Positions 1 through 8,490 of a stretch of 64,000 bases of DNA are shown in pieces. The number at the start of each line of letters is the position of its first letter. Positions within the stretch are counted from its first letter, which is position 1. This DNA is from SAR86 cluster bacterium (GTDB lineage: Bacteria; Pseudomonadota; Gammaproteobacteria; Magnimaribacterales; D2472). The translations under genes were made by a program, and so were the position numbers. The notes below the pieces were generated by a model, which saw only the letters and a program-made list of their open reading frames with translations, searched no databases and was not told the DNA's origin. The DNA lies in contig CP097973.1 of NCBI GenBank assembly GCA_023703655.1, positions 664,170 to 728,169 of the forward strand. Direction: 5' to 3'.

Positions 1-1389
1 GAAATAGATCCTGAGTACAACATAGATATATCTAGATCAAAATCAAAAAAATTTGTATACATAAATGTTGAAGCAACTAATGATAATGAAATTTATCTAG
101 TCGATCTTGATGATCCAATAGCGAAACCAATGTTATTTCTAAAAAGATCAACTAATCATCTTTACTATCTTGAACATGTTGATGGTGAAAGTTTTTATGT
201 AAGAACTAATAAAAACGCTCCTAATTTTAAGGTTTTAAAAGTAAACAGCCTTAGTCAAATTGATCTAAAAAATGCTGATGTAATCGTTGAACATAATGAA
301 AATATTTTTATAAGTGATTTTCTTTCTCTAAAAGATACTTTAATTCTTGAGATTAGAGAGAATGGTCTACCAGAAATTGAGATCATTGATATTTCAAATC
401 AACAAAGAAATCGACTTGAATACGCTAACAATGCTTACAATGTTTTTTTAAATTCAAATAATATATCAGATCAAAATGGGTTTTATTTTAACTATTCTAG
501 TCTTACCTCTCCAAGCTCCATTTATTACTACAATTTTTTAACAAACAAACAGGAAATTAAATGGGAAAAAAATATCTCTTTGTATGATAAAAAAAATTAC
601 GTTGATGATCGTTTTTTTATTGAGGCACGTGATGGGGTCAAAGTACCCGTGATGACACTTCGACATAAGGATACCAGCCCACAAAACGCACCAATCTTAT
701 TTTATGGCTACGGTTCATATGGCATCTCTCAAGAAGCAAGGTTTAGAGAAACACTTATTCCTTTGCTAAATAGAGGTTTCATATTTGCGGTGATCAATAT
801 TAGAGGTGGTGGAGAGATGGGTAAGCATTGGTATGAGAATGGCAGAATGTTTAACAAAATGAATACTTTCTATGATTTTAATGATGGTGTAAGGGAAGTA
901 TTAAAAAAAGGTTTGGGTGATCCTAAAAATGTATTTGCACAAGGAGGTAGCGCAGGAGGCTTGCTAATGGGTGCCATAATAAACTTAGAGCCTAAACTTT
1001 ATAAAGGTATATTATCGGGGGTCCCATTTGTTGACGTCCTTACAACAATGTCAGATCCTAGCATTCCACTTACAACATTTGAATATGATGAATGGGGAAA
1101 TCCTAATAATAAAGATGAGTATTTGTATATGAAAAGATATTCTCCTTATGACAATATAAAAGAATTAAATTATCCTGCTGTATTTGTTACTTCGAGCTTA
1201 TTTGATTCGCAAGTTCAATATTTTGAACCTGCAAAATATGTTCCAAAATTACGAGATTATAGTCAGTCAAAAAATCCCATCCTAATGAAAATGAATCTAA
1301 TAGGTGGGCACGGGGGTTTAAGTGGGAAAATAAATCAATTCAATGAAGTTGCTGAGGAATATAATTTTATAATTAACTTACTCGAATAG
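1..1389 (+). CDS. ptrB: Oligopeptidase B, C-terminal part (gene cut by window start)
   Basis: Serine peptidase of family S9A that cleaves short peptides after basic residues, normally in the cytoplasm. The frame is open from base 1, so the start lies upstream; 462 residues are present of a family length near 690. They cover the end of the beta-propeller and the whole alpha/beta-hydrolase domain. Visible: the oxyanion segment FYGYGSYG, the nucleophile serine in GGSAGG, the family block DEWGNP, the catalytic aspartate in SSLFDSQVQY and the catalytic histidine in GGHGG. DEWGNP and the VTSSLFDSQVQY region favour oligopeptidase B over prolyl oligopeptidase. The M14 peptidase gene follows 28 bases later on the same strand. 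Confidence 0.9.
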   Translation, partial: EIDPEYNIDISRSKSKKFVYINVEATNDNEIYLVDLDDPIAKPMLFLKRSTNHLYYLEHVDGESFYVRTNKNAPNFKVLKVNSLSQIDLKNADVIVEHNENIFISDFLSLKDTLILEIRENGLPEIEIIDISNQQRNRLEYANNAYNVFLNSNNISDQNGFYFNYSSLTSPSSIYYYNFLTNKQEIKWEKNISLYDKKNYVDDRFFIEARDGVKVPVMTLRHKDTSPQNAPILFYGYGSYGISQEARFRETLIPLLNRGFIFAVINIRGGGEMGKHWYENGRMFNKMNTFYDFNDGVREVLKKGLGDPKNVFAQGGSAGGLLMGAIINLEPKLYKGILSGVPFVDVLTTMSDPSIPLTTFEYDEWGNPNNKDEYLYMKRYSPYDNIKELNYPAVFVTSSLFDSQVQYFEPAKYVPKLRDYSQSKNPILMKMNLIGGHGGLSGKINQFNEVAEEYNFIINLLE

Positions 1390-1417
1390 AGCTATACTTA
1401 AAAATAAATGTGGGGGA

Positions 1418-4285
1418 ATGATGATTAGTATTAATAAAAAAAATATTTTTGGTTTTGTTTTTCTATTGCTTTCTGCTTTTACACACGCAGAAGTACTTAT
1501 GCAGCCAACTAGCTACTCAAAAGATTTATATAAGCTAGATATTCTTGATGGTACATATAATAAAACTATTGATCATCCAAACAAATTTCTAGATTTTAAA
1601 TATGGTGATCGTGTAGCAAATACTTCGCAAATAACTAATGCTATTTTGTCATGGGCAGAACAAAGCGAACGTCTTCAAGTTGTTGAATATGCCAAAAGTC
1701 ACGAAGGAAGATCTTTGTTTGCACTATATATATCATCTCCAAAAAATATTAATCGTTTAGATGAAATTAAATCTAATGTTGGCTTATTGTCTGATGCAAG
1801 AAAAATTAATGATTCAAAGGCACGTGAACTTATTGCGGAACTCCCTGCAATTGCATGGATGGCCTACTCTATTCATGGAAATGAAACATCGGGTGCTGAT
1901 GCAGCACTTGGTATTGTTTACCATCTTATAGCTAGCACCGATCAAGAAATAGTTAACATGCTTGATAATATGGTTGTAATAGTTGACCCAATGATGAATC
2001 CTGATGGTCGTGATCGTTTTGCTAAATCATTAGAGCAATATCGAGGTACAGCTCCAAACTATGACGATCAATCTTTGCTTCATACAGGTGATTGGCCTTA
2101 TGGTAGAACTAATCATTATTATTTTGATTTAAATCGAGATTGGTTTTATTTGACTCAACCTGAAACTCAAGGAAGAGTCAAACTAATTAATGCCTGGAGA
2201 CCACAAATTCTTGTAGATGCACATGAAATGGGAGCTCAAGATACATTCATGACTGGTCCTGCTAGAGAGCCAATAAATAAAAATATGGATACTGATATTA
2301 TCAAATGGGGTAATGTATTTGCTAAAAATCAAGCAAATGAATTTGATAAAAGAGATTGGCGTTTTTATACAGGTGAATGGCATGAAGATCTATATCCAGG
2401 CTACTCTTTCTATGTTAATTTTAGAGGAACTCTAGGTATTTTGTATGAACAATCTAGAATGTCTGAAGATGGAGTAAGAAGACCAGAAGGCACAATACAA
2501 TCATACAAAGAATCTGTTCACCATCAATTTGTTAGTACCATATCTAATCTAAGAACTCTTAATATGTACTCAAAAGAAATGTATGTAGACTTTTGGGAAG
2601 GTAGAAAATATAACGTTTCACGTGATAGCAAATTTGCAAATCAATCATTTGTGATAATGCCAACTAAAAATAAGGGGCGTTTAAATTCAATCGCTAAAAA
2701 GTTAAAAGCACAAGGCATTGAAATTTTTACTAATCAAAAAACTATTAATGTAAAGTCTGCATTAAAACAAACTGGAGATCTATTAGAGAATGTTGTTGTA
2801 CCAGTTGGAAGCATGATCATTCCAAATAGGCAACCTGAAGCACCATTGATATCTGCAATATTAGAATTTGATGCTGAAATAGATAATGAAGTTTTAGTTG
2901 AGGAACGTCAAGAAAATCTAAGAGATGGATCTTCGATAATGTATGACACCACTGCTTTTAATTTTTCTATGATGTATGGTTTAAATGCATTAACGGTCCC
3001 TGAAAATATTACAAATAACTTGATAGTGTGGGAACCAACTCCTATTAATATTGAAGTAAATAAAGACGCCATCATGTGGGCAACAGATGGAGCAGATGAC
3101 AGGTCAGTTGCGTTTGCAGCAAGATTAATGGAGGAAGATATAGAAGTAAGAATTATTGATACAGAATCAATCCTTTCAAATTATTCCCTTTCAAGGGGAA
3201 GTGTTGTTGTAATTGCAATGGATAATCCTGAATATGATAATCTTGATACTAAAATTCTTACAATTGCTTCTGAACTAGGTATTGCGGTTGCATCAATTAA
3301 TTCAGGATATGGAGCAGAAGAGCTTCCAGATTGGGGTGGAAGACATTTTCGTTTATTAGAAAGACCACAAATTGCTATATTAAGTCATGCTGGTTTTAAT
3401 TCATATGATGTAGGAGTGAGTTGGTGGTCAATTGATCATCATCTTGGTATCCGACACAGTCAAATTAACTCCTCATTAACAAATTATGCTGATTTAAGAA
3501 GATATAACACTATAGTTATTCCAAGTGGTTACAATCAAATAAGTGAGTATCAAAAAGAAGCATTGCTAGACTGGATTAACCAAGGTGGTACTTTAATTGC
3601 ACATAATCAGAGTACGAGATTAATAGCTAATGCAGATATGACAAATACACAATTGCTCCCAAATGCACTGGAAAATAGTAATCAATATAACTTTGATTTA
3701 ATGCGAGAAATTCTTGCTCTGGATATCAATATTGACAGAGAAAAGATACACAATAATAAAGTAGATACCAATATAAACTACCCTTGGGAAACTTCAGAAG
3801 AAGAAAACTCAGAAGAAATGCTGATGAGTAGAGATAAATGGCAATCCATATTTATGCCTTCAGGTGCAATGGTTGCTGGAAGAGTTGATCAAAAACATTG
3901 GTTATCATTTGGGACTGATGAAATGCTACCCTTACTATATGGTAATTCTCCAGTACAAATGACTGGAGATAACGTTGAAGCAGTTGTAAGGATTGGAGAA
4001 CTTGTGCCAAATAGTCAGTCAAATAATACCAAGAGGATAAACTGGTCCTCAATACCAAAGGGATATGATTTGAATGTAAGGATGAGTGGGTTGGTTTGGC
4101 CTGAAGCAGCACAAAGAATTGCTAATTCAGCATATCTTACTCGTGAAAAAATTGGTAAAGGCCAGGTCATTTTATTCTCAGGCGAGCCAAATTTTAGAGG
4201 TGCTGCAAGAGGTACAAATAGATTATGGCTCAATGCATTGGTATATGGAGCTGGCTTAGGTACAGATGCAAGAATAAATCCATAA
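1418..4285 (+). CDS. Exported M14-family zinc carboxypeptidase, 955 aa
   Basis: Predicted exported metallo-carboxypeptidase that would trim peptides outside the cytoplasm. An N-terminal signal peptide (hydrophobic core FGFVFLLLSAF, cleavage near THA-EV) precedes the M14 domain. Zinc ligands are readable in HGNETSG (His and Glu) and the later DAHEMG (His); DPMMNPDGRDRF is the family's substrate-binding block and YEQSRMSE carries a candidate catalytic Glu. The remaining ~550 residues form a large extra region whose segment near residues 650-740 (SHAGFNSYDVGVSWW, VIPSGYNQI, GGTLIAHNQ) resembles a ThuA/amidotransferase-like fold. Two ATGs lie in tandem at 1418 and 1421 behind a GGGGGA Shine-Dalgarno; either may be used. 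Confidence 0.85.
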   Translation: MMISINKKNIFGFVFLLLSAFTHAEVLMQPTSYSKDLYKLDILDGTYNKTIDHPNKFLDFKYGDRVANTSQITNAILSWAEQSERLQVVEYAKSHEGRSLFALYISSPKNINRLDEIKSNVGLLSDARKINDSKARELIAELPAIAWMAYSIHGNETSGADAALGIVYHLIASTDQEIVNMLDNMVVIVDPMMNPDGRDRFAKSLEQYRGTAPNYDDQSLLHTGDWPYGRTNHYYFDLNRDWFYLTQPETQGRVKLINAWRPQILVDAHEMGAQDTFMTGPAREPINKNMDTDIIKWGNVFAKNQANEFDKRDWRFYTGEWHEDLYPGYSFYVNFRGTLGILYEQSRMSEDGVRRPEGTIQSYKESVHHQFVSTISNLRTLNMYSKEMYVDFWEGRKYNVSRDSKFANQSFVIMPTKNKGRLNSIAKKLKAQGIEIFTNQKTINVKSALKQTGDLLENVVVPVGSMIIPNRQPEAPLISAILEFDAEIDNEVLVEERQENLRDGSSIMYDTTAFNFSMMYGLNALTVPENITNNLIVWEPTPINIEVNKDAIMWATDGADDRSVAFAARLMEEDIEVRIIDTESILSNYSLSRGSVVVIAMDNPEYDNLDTKILTIASELGIAVASINSGYGAEELPDWGGRHFRLLERPQIAILSHAGFNSYDVGVSWWSIDHHLGIRHSQINSSLTNYADLRRYNTIVIPSGYNQISEYQKEALLDWINQGGTLIAHNQSTRLIANADMTNTQLLPNALENSNQYNFDLMREILALDINIDREKIHNNKVDTNINYPWETSEEENSEEMLMSRDKWQSIFMPSGAMVAGRVDQKHWLSFGTDEMLPLLYGNSPVQMTGDNVEAVVRIGELVPNSQSNNTKRINWSSIPKGYDLNVRMSGLVWPEAAQRIANSAYLTREKIGKGQVILFSGEPNFRGAARGTNRLWLNALVYGAGLGTDARINP

Positions 4286-4294
4286 AATTTATTT

Positions 4295-5485
4295 GTGAAC
4301 AGAAGGCACTTTCTAAAACTAATTACTGCTATTGCTCTGTACTCTCCTTTTGTAAGATCATCAAATAAAAATCTTAAAATTGTAGTTATAGGTGCTGGAA
4401 TTATTGGTACCTTTATAGCCTATGAATTATCAAAATATGGCATTGATGTTACTTTAATAGACAAAAATAAACCCGGTTCAGGTACAAGTGGATCATCATT
4501 TAATTGGGTTAATGCTACCTACCCTAAAAAACCTTACTCATACAATTATTTTGCTCAATTAGGAATCAATTCTTATAAAAATTTATTAAAAGAGATAGAT
4601 ATATCAATTGAATGGAATGGTTCTCTTGAATGGTTTAATTTAAGACAAGATCAGTTAGATCTTTTAAATGAAATTTCTCAATTAATGAATTATCCAACAC
4701 ATACAAAACACGAAATCATCAATTCAGAACAAGCAAATATTCTTGAACCATCTATAAACTTTAACAACAATAAAAATATAGTTTATTCAAAAGATGATGG
4801 GACAATAAATACAAGAGAATTAATAAATCTTCTCATAAAAAGCATCAAAATTAATGGAGGCAAGGTTATTACTGAGTGTGAGTATAAGAAATTGAATTTT
4901 TATAAAACAAATATAAGCTCAGTAAGTACATCATTGGGTAATATTGACGCAAATAAGGTTGTCTTTGCATGTGGTATTGATACAAATTCATTGTTATCTA
5001 AGAACTATCTTATTAAACCAACTCCAGGAGTCATAATAAAATCAAAACCCTACAAGAAAATAATTAATAAAATAATAGTTGGTCCCGGAATCCATTTTTA
5101 TCAACAATCTAATGGTCAAATAATTATTGGTGAGCAAGGCAGTATTTCAATAACGGATGCAAAATCTCTTAAAAATCGTTTGGAGAGGTTTTCATCAAGA
5201 TCTATCGAAATGAATTATCTGAATAAAATTAGATCCATGGGCGGTGAGTTTTTTGAAGATATATTTGATTTAGAAATTGATGAAGTATCCATTGGATGGA
5301 GACCAATACCAATAGATGGAAAACCAATAATCGGAAGACTTGATCATAATCCTAATATATATTTAGCAACAATGCATAGTGGTATAAGTTTAGGACCCTT
5401 AGTTGGTTCATTAGTAGCAAGAGAACTAGTTCAGGATACAGAAATTCCAGTTCTTGAAAATTTTAGACCAAGTAGATTTGATTAA
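4295..5485 (+). CDS. Tat-exported FAD-dependent D-amino-acid oxidase/dehydrogenase-family protein
   Basis: Flavoprotein of the DAO fold (D-amino acid dehydrogenase, glycine oxidase and relatives), 396 aa. It starts at a GTG, 9 bases after the M14 stop. The N-terminus MNRRHFLK matches the twin-arginine signal (RRxFLK) and is followed by a short hydrophobic stretch, so a folded, FAD-loaded enzyme is probably moved to the periplasm. The FAD Rossmann motif VIGAGIIGTF starts near residue 31, followed by an acidic-tipped beta strand (VTLIDKN). The C-terminal IGWRPIPIDGKPIIG and HSGISLGP blocks are typical of the family. Substrate unknown; the neighbouring peptidase suggests amino acids or amines released from peptides. 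Confidence 0.8.
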   Translation: MNRRHFLKLITAIALYSPFVRSSNKNLKIVVIGAGIIGTFIAYELSKYGIDVTLIDKNKPGSGTSGSSFNWVNATYPKKPYSYNYFAQLGINSYKNLLKEIDISIEWNGSLEWFNLRQDQLDLLNEISQLMNYPTHTKHEIINSEQANILEPSINFNNNKNIVYSKDDGTINTRELINLLIKSIKINGGKVITECEYKKLNFYKTNISSVSTSLGNIDANKVVFACGIDTNSLLSKNYLIKPTPGVIIKSKPYKKIINKIIVGPGIHFYQQSNGQIIIGEQGSISITDAKSLKNRLERFSSRSIEMNYLNKIRSMGGEFFEDIFDLEIDEVSIGWRPIPIDGKPIIGRLDHNPNIYLATMHSGISLGPLVGSLVARELVQDTEIPVLENFRPSRFD

Positions 5486-5492
5486 ATAAGAT

Positions 5493-5513
5493 AGGGTCGT
5501 ATTATACGACCCT
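5493..5513. terminator. Bidirectional hairpin terminator
   Basis: A perfect inverted repeat (AGGGTCGTA, 3-base loop, TACGACCCT) lies between two convergent genes, 7 bases after one stop and 15 bases before the other. There is no clean T-run, but both flanks are A/T rich. Position and symmetry suit a terminator for both strands. Confidence 0.65.
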
Positions 5514-5528
5514 AATATTAATAGTAGA

Positions 5529-6059
5529 CTAATAAACTCTCTTTATCTGAGCTTTATTATTCTCAATTTTGCCATCAAGAAAAATACTATTTTTCATTGA
5601 CAAGGTATCTTTATCAGATAATTTCCATGAAATAGAATTAACAAAATTATGATGGTCTTTGTGATAGCCGGGTGATGGATCAGATTCAAAGCTTATAGAA
5701 TTATTAGAGAGTTTTGCAACCTTAAACATTGGTTCTGTTCCAAGAGCACAATAGTGTTTTATTACAAGAACTCCATCTTTATCTGAGTAAGTAGTGAACA
5801 TTTCTACGCCATCCTCAACTAGATCTTCTCTAATGGTGTTTCCATTCGACAAGAGTTTAAAATTGTATGAGGCTTCTATTACATTCCCTGAATGCTGAGT
5901 TAAAGTTCCCTCCCATTTACCAAGCATATTATCTTTAATGAATTGAAATGCCTTGCTATGAGTAACTTCGCCCAGGTCAACATCACCAACTTTATTATTA
6001 GCAGCATCTATACTGAAAGAAAAAATCAATATAAATGAAAAGACTATTTTTTTTAACAT
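5529..6059 (-). CDS. Exported protein of unknown function, 176 aa
   Basis: I do not recognise this protein. The ATG at 6059 is chosen because it follows AAGGAGAAAT and begins a clean signal peptide (MLKKIVFSFILIFSFSIDAA); the frame stays open further upstream but would run into the preceding gene. The mature part is mostly polar beta-type sequence (GKWEGTLTQHSG, SYNFKLLSNGNTIREDLV), which recalls small lipocalin- or calycin-like domains of DUF1579-type proteins; that is only a resemblance. It starts 10 bases after the end of another exported unknown protein, so the two are probably co-transcribed and may work together outside the cytoplasm. Confidence 0.7.
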   Translation of the reverse strand: MLKKIVFSFILIFSFSIDAANNKVGDVDLGEVTHSKAFQFIKDNMLGKWEGTLTQHSGNVIEASYNFKLLSNGNTIREDLVEDGVEMFTTYSDKDGVLVIKHYCALGTEPMFKVAKLSNNSISFESDPSPGYHKDHHNFVNSISWKLSDKDTLSMKNSIFLDGKIENNKAQIKRVY

Positions 6060-6069
6060 TATTTCTCCT

Positions 6070-6753
6070 TTAACTTCTTGTATATATAGTTTCACAAACT
6101 TCAATAGTATCACTAACTTCCTCATCTACATATTGAAGAGATTCATCCCAAATCTTTGACCATTCAGCTCCTGCAAAATAATCATCAATAATTCTTCCTT
6201 GTTCACCACCTGTTGGGGCAACTGCTCTCAAATGAAATACCTCTGTTCCGCCACCTAAAGGTGTAAATAAACCAATATTCATATTAAATCCACGAGCTCT
6301 GATAGCAGCCTCCATTTCAGTCATTTTTGCTGCATAAGATCTCCAATCGTTAAGCTTTAATCTCCATAATCTCTCATAACCTGGCTCCAGCTTAAAGTCT
6401 TTTAGTGGCTTCCATGTCACTGAGTATTGGACTTTTCTTATTTTTTTAAATTCATCTGATGCCTGAAAAGGATCATATTTTTCAGACGCTTCCATAGCTT
6501 TTTCTATGCTGGGGAATGCATTCCAAACAAACATTTCACCAGGATACTGATTTCCTGATTTTGTAACACAAACACCTGCAATATCAGATCCAATTACTTC
6601 AAATGGCGTGGTGTTATTCTTCATTAATTCAACATACTTTTCTACATCTTTAGCTTTTACATGAAGTGTAGTAAATGCACCCTCACCTATTGAAAAAACT
6701 GATCCAACGAAAAAAATACATATTAAATTAATACCAATAAAATACTTTTTCAT
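6070..6753 (-). CDS. Exported protein with two dimeric alpha/beta-barrel-like repeats, unknown function
   Basis: About 227 aa with an N-terminal signal peptide (MKKYFIGINLICIFFVGSVFS). The ATG at 6753 is preferred over one 15 bases upstream because GAGGAAA sits at the right distance. The mature protein looks like two copies of a ferredoxin-like unit: AFTTLHVKAKDVEKYVELMKN in the first half and LWRLKLNDWRSYAAKMTEME in the second, each followed by a MFVWNAFPS- or EVFHLRAVAP-type strand. This pattern is common in ABM/DUF1330-like dimeric barrel proteins. First gene of a two-gene transcript with the exported protein at 5529-6059. No catalytic function can be assigned. Confidence 0.65.
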   Translation of the reverse strand: MKKYFIGINLICIFFVGSVFSIGEGAFTTLHVKAKDVEKYVELMKNNTTPFEVIGSDIAGVCVTKSGNQYPGEMFVWNAFPSIEKAMEASEKYDPFQASDEFKKIRKVQYSVTWKPLKDFKLEPGYERLWRLKLNDWRSYAAKMTEMEAAIRARGFNMNIGLFTPLGGGTEVFHLRAVAPTGGEQGRIIDDYFAGAEWSKIWDESLQYVDEEVSDTIEVCETIYTRS

Positions 6754-6826
6754 AATACTTTTCCTCATAAATCAATACTACATCATAAAAATATTAATTT
6801 AAGTCTTCAACTAAATAAACAAAAAA

Positions 6827-6859
6827 TGATAATATTCTTTAAAAGTTTACATAGGAGGT
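6827..6859 (+). promoter_or_regulatory. Extended -10 promoter and perfect Shine-Dalgarno before the small membrane protein gene
   Basis: TGATAATAT (6827-6835) fits an extended -10 element, with only a weak -35 (TTCAAC) 18 bases before it. AGGAGGT at 6853-6859, 5 bases before the ATG at 6865, is a full match to the 16S anti-Shine-Dalgarno. Many genes in this window have weak or no visible Shine-Dalgarno, so this one stands out. Confidence 0.5.
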
Positions 6860-6864
6860 AAATA

Positions 6865-7266
6865 ATGGAACTTGAATTATGGGGATTATTTCAAGCTGCT
6901 AGAGGTGCAAATGCAACACTAATATTGGCTGTTGTAATAGGCATATGGATAGCTGCTCGATTTGCAAGTGTCGCAATGCAAAATAATGTGCCACTTTTTG
7001 GAAAAATTGTAATAACTGTATTCGCATTAGCTGGATTTCTTTTTGGATGGCAGGTTTTTACTACAGCAGCTAATAACTTTACAATCACTTCAAATGCAAT
7101 GCTAGCGTTAGAAGAAAGTGGTGAGGCAATTAGTCCAATTGCAAAAGGATTTATTGAATATTTTCCTGCTGGTGAATTATCAGCTAGCCCACCAATAATT
7201 GGAATTTTCTATTTGGTAGCAGGTTTGCTTATAGCAGTTGTTCCTCTTTGGTTAGATAGAAAATAA
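6865..7266 (+). CDS. Small three-helix membrane protein, unknown function
   Basis: 133 aa, not assigned to a family. Three hydrophobic segments are visible: residues ~17-37 (TLILAVVIGIWIAARFASV), ~46-66 (GKIVITVFALAGFLFGWQVF) and ~108-128 (PIIGIFYLVAGLLIAVVPLW), with a ~40-residue polar loop (FTITSNAMLALEESGEAI) between the second and third. There is no signal cleavage site. A strong ribosome-binding site and its own promoter and terminator suggest a single-gene transcript that may be well expressed. The neighbours on both sides are on the other strand and give no functional hint. Confidence 0.7.
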   Translation: MELELWGLFQAARGANATLILAVVIGIWIAARFASVAMQNNVPLFGKIVITVFALAGFLFGWQVFTTAANNFTITSNAMLALEESGEAISPIAKGFIEYFPAGELSASPPIIGIFYLVAGLLIAVVPLWLDRK

Positions 7267-7274
7267 ATTTCTTT

Positions 7275-7303
7275 AAATGAAGTCTGAATTACAGACTTCA
7301 TTT
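7275..7303. terminator. Bidirectional hairpin terminator
   Basis: Perfect 12-base-pair stem (AAATGAAGTCTG / CAGACTTCATTT) with a 5-base loop between convergent genes. The right arm contains the TGA stop codon of the minus-strand gene at 7298. It can terminate both transcripts. Confidence 0.75.
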
Positions 7304-8173
7304 ACTTATAGCTTTAATCAAAGACGATGTGTCTAATCTGCCATTTCCATGTTTAGATAATTTTTTATATTTGTTTAAAACATTCTTTGTTAAAAAATAA
7401 TTTTTTCCTGACTTTTCTGATTCCTTGATAGCGATTTTTAGATCTTTAATCATAAGATCTACTGCAAAACCAAAATTAAATTTATTTGCATTCATGGTTT
7501 GAAACCTATTATCTAATTGCCAGGATTGGGCAGCACCTGCACTAATTGCTTCAAATACCTTATCCATATTTAATTTTGATGATTTACCGAAAGTTATAGC
7601 TTCAGACAAACCAAATAAAACACCAGAAATTGCTATTTGGTTTACCATTTTAGCTAACTGTCCGTCACCAGATTTACCTATGTGTGTTATGTTTTTGCAA
7701 TATGCTGATATTAGGTTACTAATATATTTAATATTTATATTGTTTCCACCAATCATTGTCGATAATTTACCATCAATTGCTCCTTGTTCTCCTCCACTGA
7801 CAGGCGCATCTATATATTTAATATTTTTATGTTGAAATGACTTATTTTTAGTTATAGTTTCAATTATTTCTAATGATGTAGTTGAGTGATCAATAATGGT
7901 CGAATTTGGTTTTAAATATTTTATAAATTTATTTTTAACCAATACATCATAAATGGAGTTATCGTCTTTTAAACATAATATAAAAGTATCAAAAAAATCA
8001 TTGTGTAAATGATTATCAAGTTTTTTGCCGTCATAATTCCTAAGCCATTTATTTATTTTGTTAACAGATCTATTCCATACAAATGCATTTATTTTTTTAT
8101 TAATACTTAAATGTCCAGCCATGTGATATCCCATTGTGCCAAGACCAATAAATAATATATTTTTATTTCTCAT
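7298..8173 (-). CDS. Beta-hydroxyacid dehydrogenase (3-hydroxyisobutyrate dehydrogenase / tartronate semialdehyde reductase family)
   Basis: NAD(P)-dependent oxidoreductase of 291 aa. The dinucleotide motif LFIGLGTMGYHMAGHL is at the N-terminus; the substrate-binding block DAPVSGGEQGAIDGKL and the catalytic-lysine block GDGQLAKMVNQ follow in the usual order. The family oxidises or reduces small beta-hydroxy acids such as 3-hydroxyisobutyrate from valine or 2-hydroxy-3-oxopropionate from glyoxylate; which of these applies cannot be read from the sequence. Transcribed divergently from the histidine operon, so its promoter shares the 50-base gap that carries the TrpR-like palindrome. Confidence 0.85.
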   Translation of the reverse strand: MRNKNILFIGLGTMGYHMAGHLSINKKINAFVWNRSVNKINKWLRNYDGKKLDNHLHNDFFDTFILCLKDDNSIYDVLVKNKFIKYLKPNSTIIDHSTTSLEIIETITKNKSFQHKNIKYIDAPVSGGEQGAIDGKLSTMIGGNNINIKYISNLISAYCKNITHIGKSGDGQLAKMVNQIAISGVLFGLSEAITFGKSSKLNMDKVFEAISAGAAQSWQLDNRFQTMNANKFNFGFAVDLMIKDLKIAIKESEKSGKNYFLTKNVLNKYKKLSKHGNGRLDTSSLIKAISK

Positions 8174-8187
8174 AGTAGTGTCCTATT

Positions 8188-8205
8188 GTATTAGCTCGTT
8201 AATAC
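8188..8205. promoter_or_regulatory. TrpR-like operator palindrome upstream of the his operon
   Basis: GTATTA-6 bases-TAATAC is a perfect 6+6 inverted repeat with 18-base overall length. It matches the symmetric E. coli trp operator GTACTAGTTAACTAGTAC at 12 of 18 positions without gaps. It lies 18 bases before the ATG of a TrpR-family gene and in the only promoter space of that operon. Probably an autoregulatory operator for the TrpR-like protein. Confidence 0.55.
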
Positions 8206-8223
8206 ATATATACTCCTTCTCCT

Positions 8224-8490
8224 ATGAATTTAAATGAAGCAATTAAAAATATCAAATCAAATAAAGATGCTGAAAATTTTTTAAAGGATTTGTGTACTCC
8301 ATCTGAATTAAAAGCATTAGAAGAGAGATGGAATGTAGCAAAACTTTTATATCTTGGAAAATACTCGTATAGAGATATTGCATCAAAATTGAATACCTCC
8401 ACCACTACAGTGACTCGCGTAGCTAGATTTTTATTTAATGAAGAAAATAAGGGTTACTTAAAAATTCTAAAATCATATAAGAATGTTTAA
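8224..8490 (+). CDS. TrpR/YerC-family helix-turn-helix repressor, probable his operon regulator
   Basis: 88-aa DNA-binding protein of the TrpR superfamily, YerC/YecD branch. The diagnostic stretch runs from LCTPSELKALEERWNVAKLL to the recognition helix region YRDIASKLNTSTTTVTRVARFL. The amino acid it senses cannot be read off; TrpR itself uses tryptophan, but this gene heads the histidine operon and overlaps hisG by 8 bases, so histidine or a pathway intermediate is the likelier signal. TrpR-family regulators of histidine genes have been proposed by comparative genomics in other bacteria. There is little Shine-Dalgarno sequence before the ATG. A matching operator palindrome lies just upstream. 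Confidence 0.85.
   Translation: MNLNEAIKNIKSNKDAENFLKDLCTPSELKALEERWNVAKLLYLGKYSYRDIASKLNTSTTTVTRVARFLFNEENKGYLKILKSYKNV

Noticed and set aside
2183-2383. Open frame on the minus strand inside the M14 peptidase gene
   Set aside because: It is an unbroken opposite-strand frame with no Shine-Dalgarno or family motif inside a well-supported gene.
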